From contig JAQTME010000007.1 in NCBI GenBank assembly GCA_028714535.1, forward strand, positions 1-60,665: a stretch of DNA of 60,665 nucleotides, written 5' to 3'. Positions 32,949-41,709 of the stretch are shown in pieces. The notes under the pieces are model-generated. The model saw only the letters and a list, made by a program, of their open reading frames with translations. It was not told the DNA's origin and did no database searches. Each line of letters starts with the position of its first letter. Within the stretch, counting starts at the first letter, position 1. The position numbers were made by a program, and so were the translations under genes. This DNA comes from Candidatus Iainarchaeum sp. (GTDB taxonomy: Archaea; Micrarchaeota; Micrarchaeia; Anstonellales; Bilamarchaeaceae).

Positions 32949-33620
32949 ATGAACACTTCCTTCATAGAATTCCTTGCCAGGCACGAGGCCATAAGGTTCG
33001 GCGAGTTCACGCTCAAGAGCGGCCGCATCTCGCCGTATTTCATAGACATGGGCGTGCTCTGCGGCGGGCAGGCGACCGCCGAGCTTGGCCGCCATTATGC
33101 GACAAAGATAAACGAGGTGTTCGGCAACAATTTCGACGTCGTGTTCGGGCCGGCATACAAGGCGATTCCCCTGGCCATAAGCACCACCATGGCCCTCGCA
33201 GGCATGGGAAGCGACAAGTCCTGGCTGTTCGACCGCAAGGAAATCAAGATACACGGGGCAGACGCCAACACCATATTCGTGGGCGGCCAGCACCTGGACC
33301 ACGGCAAGCGCGTTGTCATAGTTGACGACGTCTTCACCACCGGCGGCACCAAGTTCGAGGCCATAGAGAAGCTGCAGAAATCGCTCAAGGCAGATGTCGT
33401 CGGCGTCGTGATAGCCGTGGACCGCCAGGAAATCGGCCAGAGGGTGAACGCGCTGGAGGAGTTCACGGTATCGACCGGCGTGCCCGTCTATCCGATCACA
33501 GACATACGCTCGATTTTCGAGCACCTGAAGAGCAGGTCGATAAACGGCAAGGTCTACGTCAACGACAGGACATACCAGAAGTACCTGTACTACCGTGGCG
33601 AATACGGCGTGCGCGTCTAG
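32949..33620 (+). CDS. pyrE: Orotate phosphoribosyltransferase
   Basis: The 223-residue protein has the PRPP-binding signature RVVIVDDVFTTGGTKFEAIE near residue 120, and the substrate region FTLKSGRISPYFIDMG near residue 20. GPAYKAIPLA, the P-loop-like contact, is typical of OPRT. It makes orotidine 5'-phosphate from orotate and PRPP in pyrimidine synthesis. GGTGG lies five bases before ATG. The C-terminal 35 residues (INGKVYVNDRTYQKYLYYRGEYG) extend beyond the usual bacterial length. The gene is convergent with pus10 and overlaps its stop by four bases. Confidence 0.93.
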   Translation: MNTSFIEFLARHEAIRFGEFTLKSGRISPYFIDMGVLCGGQATAELGRHYATKINEVFGNNFDVVFGPAYKAIPLAISTTMALAGMGSDKSWLFDRKEIKIHGADANTIFVGGQHLDHGKRVVIVDDVFTTGGTKFEAIEKLQKSLKADVVGVVIAVDRQEIGQRVNALEEFTVSTGVPVYPITDIRSIFEHLKSRSINGKVYVNDRTYQKYLYYRGEYGVRV

Positions 33621-34714
33621 CCGCGGCAGAGGTCCAGGAACCCGTCCTCTATCTTTTCAACGACCAGCCCGGTGCATTTCGCGTTCGTCTTAAGCAGCCC
33701 CGTGATGCTCGGCTCTGTCCTGCCATCGTCGCCGGATATGAGCTCCTTTATGTAGGTGCCCGCCTCGGCGTTTATCCTCAGCACCGCCCTGGCACCCTTG
33801 TTCTCCAGGATGCTCATCTCCCTTATTTTCCTGTGGCGGACGAGGTCAGCCCTCCTGTGGGCCACGCGCTGCGGCGTCTGCTGGGCGAGGGTCTTTCCCC
33901 GGAGGCCCAGTATCGCGGCCAGGTCAGCTTCCGTGAGCGCCCGGCCGAACTCCACATGGGCCTCGTATGTCTTGTCGAAATGCGACTCGGTCACGACTTC
34001 CACGAACGGCCTGCCCACGATGGCGAGGCCTGATGCCGTGACCTCCCCGCCGGCAGCGATCTCAGCCGCGGCCATGGCGAGGTCAGGCTTCCTCCTCCTG
34101 GGGTTCTTCAGCATGAGCACGAACGGCCTTCCGGCGGTGTTGGTGGCATCCACGTCCTCGCGGCCAGAGGCGTGCAGTACGTATTCATCTGCCCCTGCAG
34201 CCTTTTTCAGCGGCTCGCCTATGCGCTCCTCCACCGACTCGTAGTTCTTCCCCTTCCCGCCGCACGCATCGCATCCCTTGCCATTGCAGCGGCTGCACAG
34301 CCACCTGCTCTGCGACAGCCCAGCCACGAGCTTCCTGTAGCGTCCGAATATGAAAAGGTCGTTCCTCTCGATGGCAACCTTGCCCGTGGAGAAGTCCAGG
34401 ACCGCCCTGCAGTCGCCTTCGTTCTGGTACGGCAGGCCGGTGGCATCATGCAGCTCCCTGCTCACCTTCTTGTTGAGGAAATCCTTGATGCTCTGCCCCG
34501 TGCGCACGTCCCAGGCGTCCTCCTCGCGTACGAGCCATTCCTTGGGTATCATGGTGGACAGGGAAAACGAGGACACGCCCTCCTTTTTCAGCAGTTCCGC
34601 GGCTTCGCCGGCCATGCGCCCGGCCTCCATCGCGCCGCCCCTGCAGATGTGGCATTCGCCCTCGGTGAAACTGGAGCCGTTGGCCTCATTGCAAATCCTG
34701 CATAACTGTAGCAT
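33617..34714 (-). CDS. pus10: tRNA pseudouridine synthase Pus10
   Basis: The 365-residue protein has an N-terminal zinc module (LCRICNEANG ... ECHIC) and a second Cys set (CSRCNGKGCDACGG near residue 145). The catalytic region ASGREDVDATNTAGRPFVLML has the Asp of the pseudouridine synthase family. RKIREMSILENKGARAVLRI and AEAGTYIKELISGDDGRTEPSITGLL (read in parts) are the conserved C-terminal motifs. The enzyme makes pseudouridine at positions 54 and 55 of archaeal tRNAs. It is somewhat short compared with about 390-420 residues in many archaea; the THUMP-like N-terminal part is compact. The next genes upstream on this strand are of unknown function. Confidence 0.92.
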   Translation of the reverse strand: MLQLCRICNEANGSSFTEGECHICRGGAMEAGRMAGEAAELLKKEGVSSFSLSTMIPKEWLVREEDAWDVRTGQSIKDFLNKKVSRELHDATGLPYQNEGDCRAVLDFSTGKVAIERNDLFIFGRYRKLVAGLSQSRWLCSRCNGKGCDACGGKGKNYESVEERIGEPLKKAAGADEYVLHASGREDVDATNTAGRPFVLMLKNPRRRKPDLAMAAAEIAAGGEVTASGLAIVGRPFVEVVTESHFDKTYEAHVEFGRALTEADLAAILGLRGKTLAQQTPQRVAHRRADLVRHRKIREMSILENKGARAVLRINAEAGTYIKELISGDDGRTEPSITGLLKTNAKCTGLVVEKIEDGFLDLCRG

Positions 34715-34738
34715 GCGAATATACCGCCGTTTGGAAAA

Positions 34739-35086
34739 TCAGATTCCAAGTTCCCTGTGGGGCTCGGACGAGAGCGCGTTCTTCACCCGGTAGCCCTCGA
34801 TTATGAGCGCGGCGCGCCTTATCTTGGAGTCAAGGCCCATCGCCTCCTTGGCCCCGATTATCTTGTCCACATAAAGGCCGAAATCAGCAAGCGTGTGCGT
34901 GCCGTTGACCACCATGGTCCGCAGCACCTCTATGACCGCCATCCTGCCCTTCTCGTCGCTTCCCCATACGCTGAGGGCGAGAGCGACCTGGTTTATGAAA
35001 TGGGCCTTGTCCGATTCGGACATGTCCCTCCACGCTATCAGTATCTTCTCCTTTGTCCTGTCGTCAAGGACGTCGAGCGGAATCAT
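34739..35086 (-). CDS. Small helical protein of unknown function
   Basis: The 115-residue protein is helical (DRTKEKILIAWRDMSESDKAHFINQVALAL, read in parts) with a central KGRMAVIEVLRTMVVNG and no membrane segment. Its start overlaps the upstream stop by ATGA. The pair is therefore cotranslated, and 25 bases separate it from pus10. No family is recognised. Confidence 0.6.
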   Translation of the reverse strand: MIPLDVLDDRTKEKILIAWRDMSESDKAHFINQVALALSVWGSDEKGRMAVIEVLRTMVVNGTHTLADFGLYVDKIIGAKEAMGLDSKIRRAALIIEGYRVKNALSSEPHRELGI

Positions 35087-35433
35087 GCCAGCCTGCCCCC
35101 TTCCACCCATAGCCTGATGTTGAGCGTCCTTGCGCTGCCGGCAAGCTCAATCATCTCGGCCAGCTTGAGCGAGGCGACCACTGCGGGCCTGGTCATCTCC
35201 AGTTCCTTGCTGGGCACTGCCCTGGCCACTGGGGATCTGGTTGGTGTCGGCCTCATGTCAAGCATCTTGCGCTCCTCGCGCGCCGCCTTCCCCCGCTCCT
35301 CGAATTCCCTGACGGTCTCGGGGGAGAATGTCTTTGCCTTGATGGCCTGGTCAAGCATCTGGTTGATCTGCTGGAGCAGGTCGGTTGGCTTCTTTTTATG
35401 GACCTCGGCAGGCGCGCTTGTTGACATATCCAT
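35083..35433 (-). CDS. Small helical protein of unknown function
   Basis: The 116-residue protein has an N-terminal polar part, then a helix (DLLQQINQMLDQAIKAKTF), a basic stretch (REERKMLDMRPTPTRSPVAR) and a final helix. There is no signal. A minus-strand TATA (ATTATAAAAC, about 35449-35458) lies 16-25 bases before the first ATG, so it starts a short transcript with the next gene and possibly pus10. ATG 35427 is a second possible start. Function is unknown. Confidence 0.6.
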   Translation of the reverse strand: MDMSTSAPAEVHKKKPTDLLQQINQMLDQAIKAKTFSPETVREFEERGKAAREERKMLDMRPTPTRSPVARAVPSKELEMTRPAVVASLKLAEMIELAGSARTLNIRLWVEGGRLA

Positions 35434-35462
35434 ACTATCTGCGCGATGTTTTATAATCGTTA

Positions 35463-37853
35463 TCAGAAAAACGAGTCGAGGCTTTTCTGCTTGCCGCCGA
35501 ACTTCATGCTGTATTCGTCGTAGCCAAGCTCCTTCATTATCTTCATGACTGACGGCAGCACCTGGTTGTTTATGTAGTAGTCAGGGTCGTAGTCAGATGC
35601 CAGCTCCAGCGGCACCGCCTTCTCGGATATGCTCTTGCCCGCCTTGCCGACGACGTAGGATATCATGCTGCCCCGCTCCACTGGCACGCCGGCCTTCTTC
35701 AGCTTCATCGCCGCCGAGAGCTCGGGGCTAGCGACCTCGTAGCTCCCCGGGTCCTTGGTGAGCTGCGTGCTTATGGCCAGGTCCTCCAGCGGGACCTTCC
35801 CGCTTTTGAGCCGCTCGACCGTGTCGCGTATTATCTTCACGGCCTTCTCCTTGCTGCCTTCCTTGAGTATGGCCTGGAGCACCTGCAATTGCGTGTCCTT
35901 CGCCACCCTGGACCAGTCGCGCCTGACGAGCTCGAAGCCGCGTATCTTTATCCTGCCGTCCTCGCCCATTAGCGCGTATTTCTTCTTCGCGCCGCGCTCG
36001 CCAGCGCCCTTCTTGCTCACGAACACTCCGCGGGTGTAGAACCCCTCGAGCTCAAGCTCCATCTTCTGCGGCAGCGACGCGTTCACCTTCTTCATGAACT
36101 CCAGCACGCCGTTCCTGTCCTTGTAGAGGAGGAAGACTGAATCCGTATCCGCGTACAGCACCTGGAACCCGGCATTCTCCGCGCTCTCTATCGTCTCCAT
36201 GATGTGCTTCCTTCCCCATGCGGTGACGCTCTCGGCGCACGGCCGCGAATACCAGCGCGAGCGCGCGTATCCCATGTAGCCGTAGAAGCTGTTCGCGAGT
36301 ATCTTCAGCGCCTGCGACCGCGCGCTGATGCGCACGTAGGCGTCGCTCGACTTGTCCAGCGTCTTCAGCTCGTTCTTGAGCGCCATCCTCAGGTCTATGA
36401 GCTGGTCAAGCACGGCAGGGATCAGGCCCGACTCCTGTTTCGAGAACTTAGCGCCCGTGGGGGAGACGAATGCCTCGCCATGTCCAGTCCCGTGCTTCTT
36501 CTCGTCGATGAGCGTGCCCGGGTCGATGTTGTATGAGACGATGATTGAGGGGTACAGGCCGCGGAAGTCCAGCACGGCCACGTTCTCGTATATGCCCGGC
36601 TCGGGCAGCTTGACGAACGCACCCTGTATGGGCGCGTTCACCCTCTCGTTTATGGCGTCTCCGCCGGGCTTGGACGGTATCAGCTCCTTCCGTTCAGCCG
36701 CGTGGTACATCAGCAGGTTCTCGACCAGCTGGCCGCTGGTTGACAGCGCGGTCTCGAAAAGCGGCATCTTTGCCACGCTGGACAGCTCCATCTCTATGGG
36801 CAGCACCCTGTCGCCCAGCGCCTGGGCCAATTCCGAGTCGACCAGCGAGTACTCGCACAGCTTCCCGATGTCGCCGCTGTCCCACATCTGCCATATCTCG
36901 TCCTTCCTGACCTTGACCTTCCTGCGGCCGAGCACGTCCTCAGCGACGTCATCGAGCGTGAACTTCTGCGTCTTTATGATGCCTATGAAGCCGAAAAACT
37001 TCACGACCGGATAAAGGTCCATGTGAATCCTGCCATTGAGCCGCATGCCGTTCAGCAGCCCCTTCTTCAGCGGGGTGATGGAGCTGCCGAACCTGCCCAG
37101 GTCGAGCGCCGCGCCAGTGGCCTGCGCCCGCGCCTTCATATAGGGCAGGTCGAAATTGGACGAATTGTAACCGATTAGCACGTCCGGGTCCTCTTCTTTC
37201 ACTACCGAGCTGAACCGCTCGAGCGTCTTTTTCTCGTCAGCTACTGCCTCCACATACCCGGCCGCCGCCTTCTTCCATGTCAGGACGCCCTTGCCCTTCC
37301 CGCACCAGCTTATCATGATGACCGGGTCCTTGCCTTCGCGCGGTGCCCCTGCGGGGTTGTAGGTCTCTATGTCAAAGCCCATCTTAGCCAGCTTCGGCTC
37401 GCCCTGCTTGATTGATATTATGCGCTTTATCATGCGGCCTTCGCGCTCGTAGGTGACCACATGCAGAGGCGTGAGCTGCATGTCGTAGATGAACCGCTTG
37501 ACGAACGGTATGTTGTACTCGTAGCAGGGGAACGGCATGGCTGCCTTCAGCGCAGGGACGTCTGACGGCTCGTGGCAGTATATCCTGAGCATCTTCTTCC
37601 TGGCAAGCCCCACGCGGCATTCGCATTCCTCCACGCGCAGCGGTGCCACGGCCTGGCCGGTCTTCCTCACGCCCCTAGCGTCCAGGAACTCATCCTTGCG
37701 CTCCACGGGCCCGTCAACGATGAAATAGGGGTCGCGCTGGAAGTAGAGCTTCACGGTCTTCTTCCCCTTCATTATGAGCGTGACGTAGGTCTTCCCGTTC
37801 TTCACGGTGTAGCCCGCGTCCATGAAGAACGCCCGCCGCCTTACCAGAGCCAT
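35463..37853 (-). CDS. Replicative DNA polymerase, family B
   Basis: The 796-residue protein has the normal archaeal PolB1 length. Exonuclease motifs are GFDIETYN, LIGYNSSNFDLPYM and YSLVDSELA. Polymerase motifs are LDFRGLYPSIIVSYNIDP (A), ALKILANSFYGYMGYARSR (B, read in parts) and LYADTDSVFLLY (C, catalytic Asp pair). The protein ends KQKSLDSFF, a PCNA-interacting box (Q-x-x-L-x-x-F-F). It is the likely main chromosomal polymerase. No intein is present. A minus-strand TATA-like TTTTTATTACTC about 25 bases upstream fits a leaderless start at 37853. Confidence 0.96.
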   Translation of the reverse strand: MALVRRRAFFMDAGYTVKNGKTYVTLIMKGKKTVKLYFQRDPYFIVDGPVERKDEFLDARGVRKTGQAVAPLRVEECECRVGLARKKMLRIYCHEPSDVPALKAAMPFPCYEYNIPFVKRFIYDMQLTPLHVVTYEREGRMIKRIISIKQGEPKLAKMGFDIETYNPAGAPREGKDPVIMISWCGKGKGVLTWKKAAAGYVEAVADEKKTLERFSSVVKEEDPDVLIGYNSSNFDLPYMKARAQATGAALDLGRFGSSITPLKKGLLNGMRLNGRIHMDLYPVVKFFGFIGIIKTQKFTLDDVAEDVLGRRKVKVRKDEIWQMWDSGDIGKLCEYSLVDSELAQALGDRVLPIEMELSSVAKMPLFETALSTSGQLVENLLMYHAAERKELIPSKPGGDAINERVNAPIQGAFVKLPEPGIYENVAVLDFRGLYPSIIVSYNIDPGTLIDEKKHGTGHGEAFVSPTGAKFSKQESGLIPAVLDQLIDLRMALKNELKTLDKSSDAYVRISARSQALKILANSFYGYMGYARSRWYSRPCAESVTAWGRKHIMETIESAENAGFQVLYADTDSVFLLYKDRNGVLEFMKKVNASLPQKMELELEGFYTRGVFVSKKGAGERGAKKKYALMGEDGRIKIRGFELVRRDWSRVAKDTQLQVLQAILKEGSKEKAVKIIRDTVERLKSGKVPLEDLAISTQLTKDPGSYEVASPELSAAMKLKKAGVPVERGSMISYVVGKAGKSISEKAVPLELASDYDPDYYINNQVLPSVMKIMKELGYDEYSMKFGGKQKSLDSFF

Positions 37854-37874
37854 ATGCAGGGTATAGGATGGAGA

Positions 37875-37937
37875 GTAATAAAAAGCAAAAGCCCTGCCAG
37901 AGGCTGGGAAAAACGGAAAATATGATAAAAAGAAAAA
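37875..37937 (-). terminator. T-rich terminator after the three-repeat DNA-binding gene
   Basis: Read on the minus strand, several T runs (ATTTTTCTTTTTATC, TTTTCCGTTTTTCCC, CTTTTGCTTTTTATT) follow the stop at 37938. The last also serves as the TATA region of polB. Confidence 0.45.
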
Positions 37938-38672
37938 TTACTCCCTTCTGAGGGCGACTTCCTTGTCGACGAGCTCGTGGAGGACGTCCTCGTGGATGAA
38001 CCTCCTGCCGCCGACCTTCACGTGCGGGATCCTGCCGCGGTCGAGGCGCCTCTCGAAGGCGTTCCTCTTTATCTTTATGTCGCTCTTGTGAAGCTCCCTG
38101 ATTGCCTCGCTCACCGAGAAGTAATTCGAGCTTATGTGTGTGAGCGCTTCAACCGCGTCCTTCGGTACGAGCCTTCTCGTGCCGAATTTAACGCTCGGTA
38201 TGGAGCCCTTCTCGATCCTTCCTATGAACGCCCTGAAGTTGATCTTCGGGTTGGCCTTCCTGTATTCGTGGTAGGCCTCCTTGACCGTGTGGAACTCCTT
38301 CTTGGTGCTTGTGATGTCGTCAAGGACGCTCCTGGGGATGTACCTTTTCCTGCCGACCTTCACGAAAGGCACCGTGCCGCGCTCTATCCTTCCGCCGAAT
38401 GCCCTGAAGGAGATGAGGACGCCGCTGCCCTTGAGATAGTCGTAGGCCGAGCGGACAGAGTAGAGGTCGTGCTTGTTCTCCAGCTCGTCCTCGCTCGCCT
38501 TCTGGCGGTAAAGATTCTGCGCCACCCTGAAAACGTTGGCTATGGAGGACGAGAGTTCCTTTTCAGTGTCATCCCTGTCCCTTCTGATCCCGTCCAAATC
38601 GATGGACCTGAACCTGTCTATGACATCGTCGTCTATTTCAGTTTCAATTATGATTTTTTTTCCGCGCGGCAT
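37938..38672 (-). CDS. DNA-binding protein with three excisionase-like helix-turn-helix repeats
   Basis: The 244-residue protein has an acidic N-terminus (about 65 residues), then three related units of about 52 residues: residues 69-120, 126-177 and 185-236. Each has a helix (S-V-x-E-A-Y/I), a second region I-x-x-R-A-F-x-x-R-I-E-x-G, then a wing IP-x-VK-x-G-x-R-R-x-IP followed by a short helix. This is the winged-helix pattern of MerR/excisionase-type DNA-binding domains. Three in a row would contact an extended site. GGTGG lies about seven bases before ATG 38672, and an AT-rich upstream region with TAATAAAA gives the promoter. There is no integrase nearby. It may regulate chromosomal genes or organise DNA. 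Confidence 0.75.
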   Translation of the reverse strand: MPRGKKIIIETEIDDDVIDRFRSIDLDGIRRDRDDTEKELSSSIANVFRVAQNLYRQKASEDELENKHDLYSVRSAYDYLKGSGVLISFRAFGGRIERGTVPFVKVGRKRYIPRSVLDDITSTKKEFHTVKEAYHEYRKANPKINFRAFIGRIEKGSIPSVKFGTRRLVPKDAVEALTHISSNYFSVSEAIRELHKSDIKIKRNAFERRLDRGRIPHVKVGGRRFIHEDVLHELVDKEVALRRE

Positions 38673-38793
38673 ACTGAACCACCATTTCCTTTTTGCTAAT
38701 CACGACCTTTTATTACCACTTTCTCACTTATTATAGTTTATGAACTTACATGATTTAATATAATACTACAGAATATTTATAAAGATATGTTTG
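38673..38793. promoter_or_regulatory. AT-rich intergenic region
   Basis: This 121-base gap is far more AT-rich than its surroundings and continues into the last 150 bases of the gene at 38794. It holds the promoter of the three-repeat protein (minus-strand TAATAAAA near 38708-38718) and many TATA-like sites (TTTAATATAATA, AATATTTATAAAG) without an assigned gene. It may contain binding sites for that protein. Confidence 0.4.
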
Positions 38794-40065
38794 TTAGCCA
38801 CCCCCACCCCCCTGCGCTTTGATACGAAACACAACATAAACGATTAAAAGTGCTACAATTGCACCAATAAAGATGTATAAAAGTGGTATTCCCTGCTCTG
38901 GCCCAGTGCTTGGTTGTGTAATTGTCTGGTTTTGAGTGTTATTGGCAGGCGTTTGCACCGCCAGGGTGCTGAACCTCCCCTCTATGCTCGCCCTGTTGCC
39001 ATCCTCGTCGCTCATCTCTACCCTGAAACTGACTATGCTGTCCGGCGGCAGCGCCGGGAATTCCGCGGTAATCACGTTCCTGCCGCTGGTGAATGTCGCC
39101 GCCTGGTTCCATGGCGTTGCTGCTTCTGCCGGCTCCACGCGGTAGTCCACCCTGAAACCCTCGAAATCCACGCCGCTGGCAGACTCTCCCGGGTCTGATA
39201 CCGGTATGATTAGCCGGTAGCGGCCATTGCTCATCTCAGGCCTTATTTCGCCGAAAAGCGGGGCGTGGATATCGTAAACGACTTTGGCATCAGTGCTCAC
39301 GGCCGGCTCCAGCATGCCCTCCCTCAGCATACCCCGATATTCGGTGCGGTAGGGGATCAGGCTGCCGAACGTTTTAGCATATTCGAATGTGCCATTTTCC
39401 AGGTTGAAAGTCCTGTTGAATATGTAAAGCGTTGAGGGCAGCGGATTGCCGAGGTCGTCAGTGACCTCCACAGTGATCCTGTAGGAGCGCAAAACAGCCT
39501 CAAAGCTCGTGTCATTTTTGATCTCCAAGCTGCCAGGCTGCCCGCCGTCCATGTAGCTCGCCATGTAATCGTAGCTTCCCAGGGCCAGGAAAAATGCGGC
39601 CAGGCCGTCCGCATCAGTGGTCCTGCTGGTGCCGGAGATTGTGACTGTGGCATTGGGCAACGGCCTGCCAAGCGAATCCCTGACGTAGAACGACAGCGGA
39701 TAGACCTTGGGCATGGTAACGTCTACCGGTGTGCCGTGCTTCAGCGCCTCTATGGTCACGCTGCGGTTGATCCCCGACACAGATGCCCTGACCACTATGT
39801 TGCAGTCTATGGCCCGCGTGTTCGTCCCCTGGTTGGAGAGCGTGAAATGCACGATTCCTGCCGAATTTGTCTGCTGGGGCGGGGTGGTGAAATATTTCTC
39901 GCCGAACGTCGCGCCGCGGTCATAGGTCACGCTCACCGATGCGTTCGGTATGGGCCTCAGCTTGGCGTCCAGCACGCGCGCGTCGAAACTTTCGTTATAG
40001 CCTGCGCAGTCCGCGAACGCCAGCCCGAAAATCAGGAGAAACATCACAACGTAGCGGTAATGCAT
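38794..40065 (-). CDS. Secreted Ig-like protein with C-terminal membrane anchor
   Basis: The 423-residue protein has a signal peptide (VVMFLLIFGLAFADC). Two or three carboxypeptidase-regulatory-like or Ig-like beta domains follow: RVLDAKLRPIPNASVSVTYD, FYVRDSLGRPLPNATVTISG with DADGLAAFFLALGSYDY, and VTDDLGNPLPSTLYIFN. These show the recurring D-x-x-G-x-P-L/I-P-N-A pattern. A Thr/Gln/Pro linker leads to one membrane helix (LLYIFIGAIVALLIVYVVF) and a short tail of Lys and five Gly. It is probably a surface protein facing outward. The last 50 codons are AT-rich, unlike the rest of the gene, as if the anchor was joined from elsewhere. Confidence 0.75.
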   Translation of the reverse strand: MHYRYVVMFLLIFGLAFADCAGYNESFDARVLDAKLRPIPNASVSVTYDRGATFGEKYFTTPPQQTNSAGIVHFTLSNQGTNTRAIDCNIVVRASVSGINRSVTIEALKHGTPVDVTMPKVYPLSFYVRDSLGRPLPNATVTISGTSRTTDADGLAAFFLALGSYDYMASYMDGGQPGSLEIKNDTSFEAVLRSYRITVEVTDDLGNPLPSTLYIFNRTFNLENGTFEYAKTFGSLIPYRTEYRGMLREGMLEPAVSTDAKVVYDIHAPLFGEIRPEMSNGRYRLIIPVSDPGESASGVDFEGFRVDYRVEPAEAATPWNQAATFTSGRNVITAEFPALPPDSIVSFRVEMSDEDGNRASIEGRFSTLAVQTPANNTQNQTITQPSTGPEQGIPLLYIFIGAIVALLIVYVVFRIKAQGGGGG

Positions 40066-40086
40066 GGCGCTATATCAAACCCAACC

Positions 40087-41670
40087 TTAAAAAGCATTTC
40101 TTGCGCGGACGGCGCTGTTTCTCCTCTGCCTGCGTGGCGAGAAGAACCCAGGCGCGATGAGGAACTTCAGGAAGCGTGGTCTGGCCTTTCCCCTGCGCCA
40201 TGGCATCCGTGCCATCCTGCGGAACATCGCAGGCCCATGCGCCTGCGGCGCGGCTCTTTTGCCGGCGAATGCCGCACGGCCTTTTTCCGCCTTCCCCATC
40301 TTCATCCTGAACGAGGAGCGCAGGGCGAATTTCACTGCCGTGGCAATCCGTGCTGCCTTCCCCTTCCTCTTTGGGATGCGTTTTGCGGCAGCCGGGGCGT
40401 GCTTTTCCTTCTTCTTCGGAACGCGTTTTGAAACCACGGGCTTCAGTTCCCTGCGCTTTTTGGCCTCGGCCCTTTTCGCTGCGATTCTGCTTTTGGCCGA
40501 GCGTGCGAGTCCGCGCACGCGGCTGATTTGCAGGCGCAGCTTTTCCCTGAGCCGTTTCAGCGGCGCAGGCTTCGCCGCCTGCATGGCAGGAGCGCATCCG
40601 GCCTCAGGCAGCCGAACCGTGCGTTCACTTGATTTCAGGCGCTTTTCTTTTTTCTTTTCCATGCGCTGCAGCGTAATAATAGCCGGCCTGGCTTTCTGCG
40701 CTTCGCCACGGGCGGGCTCTGGTGTCCGTTGCCTGGCTTCGGCCCCGGCAGCGGCCGGTTTCAGTATTTTTGCCTGCGGCTCGGCAGGTTTCACAGGCGC
40801 CCTGTGCTCCTCACGCCCCCTGAGCACCGGTTCCCGCACCGGCGGCAGGTCCGCAGCCCGCGGGGCGCGCCTTATGGTCTCCCTCACGATAACCGGTTCG
40901 GCCAGCGGCGTGCTCCTCAGCCTGGTCGTATTCTGCATCTGCTGCGGCGCCTTGAATTCCATGAGCTTCAGCGGAATCTGTTTTTCAGCGACAGAAGTGG
41001 AGTAATGGTCTGAAACGGCTTGTGCAGGCCTGAATTCAGCATATGAGACGGGCGCCCGGGTTGCAGCCGTGCAGGTTGCGAACTCATTCACCGCCACTGC
41101 CTGCTTCGGCGCCATGGCCTTTTCCGCCCTGAGCGCGTGCATCTGCGGTATGCGGTCGAACTCGCCGCGGATGGTGAGCTCGGCCATCTTCAGGTGTATC
41201 GCCTTTGGGCAGTGGCTCCCGCTTGCCCTTATGGAGCGGCCTGCGATGCGCACGATGTCCTTATCCCTGAGGCCGTAGAAGCCGTCGCCCAGGTCGCGCC
41301 TGAGGTCAGCGAGCAGCTTCGGCACCGAATCGGCCGCTGCCGGGCATTGGCGCATGAGTTCCTTCATGATCTTGTGCGCTTCAGGGTGGCTGAATACGCC
41401 AGCCTCGGCGGCTTCCGCCAGGCGGCTGGCCGTGTTCATGACGAACTGGTTGCCTGTGCCTGCGAAAGCGGCGAGCACGTCGCTGATTTTGGCCCCGGCG
41501 CCTGCCTTTCCGCCTGCGTCCTGCATCCGCTGCACCACGTCCCTGAGCCTGTCAGGGAGGCCGGCCAGGTTGCCGCTGCGCACGTCGTTGAGGAACGGCC
41601 TGTAGCTGGGCTTCTGCCTTTCCATAGTGGCGGCAGTGCCGCGGCTGAATGCAATTATTCCTCCCACCAT
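40087..41670 (-). CDS. Large basic protein with Lys/Arg/Ala-rich C-terminus
   Basis: The 527-residue protein has a helical N-terminal domain of about 170 residues (LPDRLRDVVQRMQDAGGKAG, SHPEAHKIMKELMRQCP, LLADLRRDLGDGFYG). A Pro/Ala-rich middle follows, then about 200 residues dominated by Lys, Arg and Ala (KPAPLKRLREKLRLQ, SRIAAKRAEAKKRRELK, KRIPKRKGKAARIATAVK). Such tails resemble histone H1-like or other nucleic-acid-coating regions. No membrane helix. A minus-strand TATA (TTTTAAGATTTA, 41688-41699) lies about 26 bases before ATG 41670, which supports a real leaderless gene. High GC content gives a long antisense reading frame, which is rejected. Function is unknown; DNA or RNA binding is inferred from charge. 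Confidence 0.65.
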   Translation of the reverse strand: MVGGIIAFSRGTAATMERQKPSYRPFLNDVRSGNLAGLPDRLRDVVQRMQDAGGKAGAGAKISDVLAAFAGTGNQFVMNTASRLAEAAEAGVFSHPEAHKIMKELMRQCPAAADSVPKLLADLRRDLGDGFYGLRDKDIVRIAGRSIRASGSHCPKAIHLKMAELTIRGEFDRIPQMHALRAEKAMAPKQAVAVNEFATCTAATRAPVSYAEFRPAQAVSDHYSTSVAEKQIPLKLMEFKAPQQMQNTTRLRSTPLAEPVIVRETIRRAPRAADLPPVREPVLRGREEHRAPVKPAEPQAKILKPAAAGAEARQRTPEPARGEAQKARPAIITLQRMEKKKEKRLKSSERTVRLPEAGCAPAMQAAKPAPLKRLREKLRLQISRVRGLARSAKSRIAAKRAEAKKRRELKPVVSKRVPKKKEKHAPAAAKRIPKRKGKAARIATAVKFALRSSFRMKMGKAEKGRAAFAGKRAAPQAHGPAMFRRMARMPWRRGKARPRFLKFLIAPGFFSPRRQRRNSAVRARNAF

Positions 41671-41709
41671 AAACCCGCTTTGTTACCTAAATCTTAAAAT
41701 ACCGCGTGG

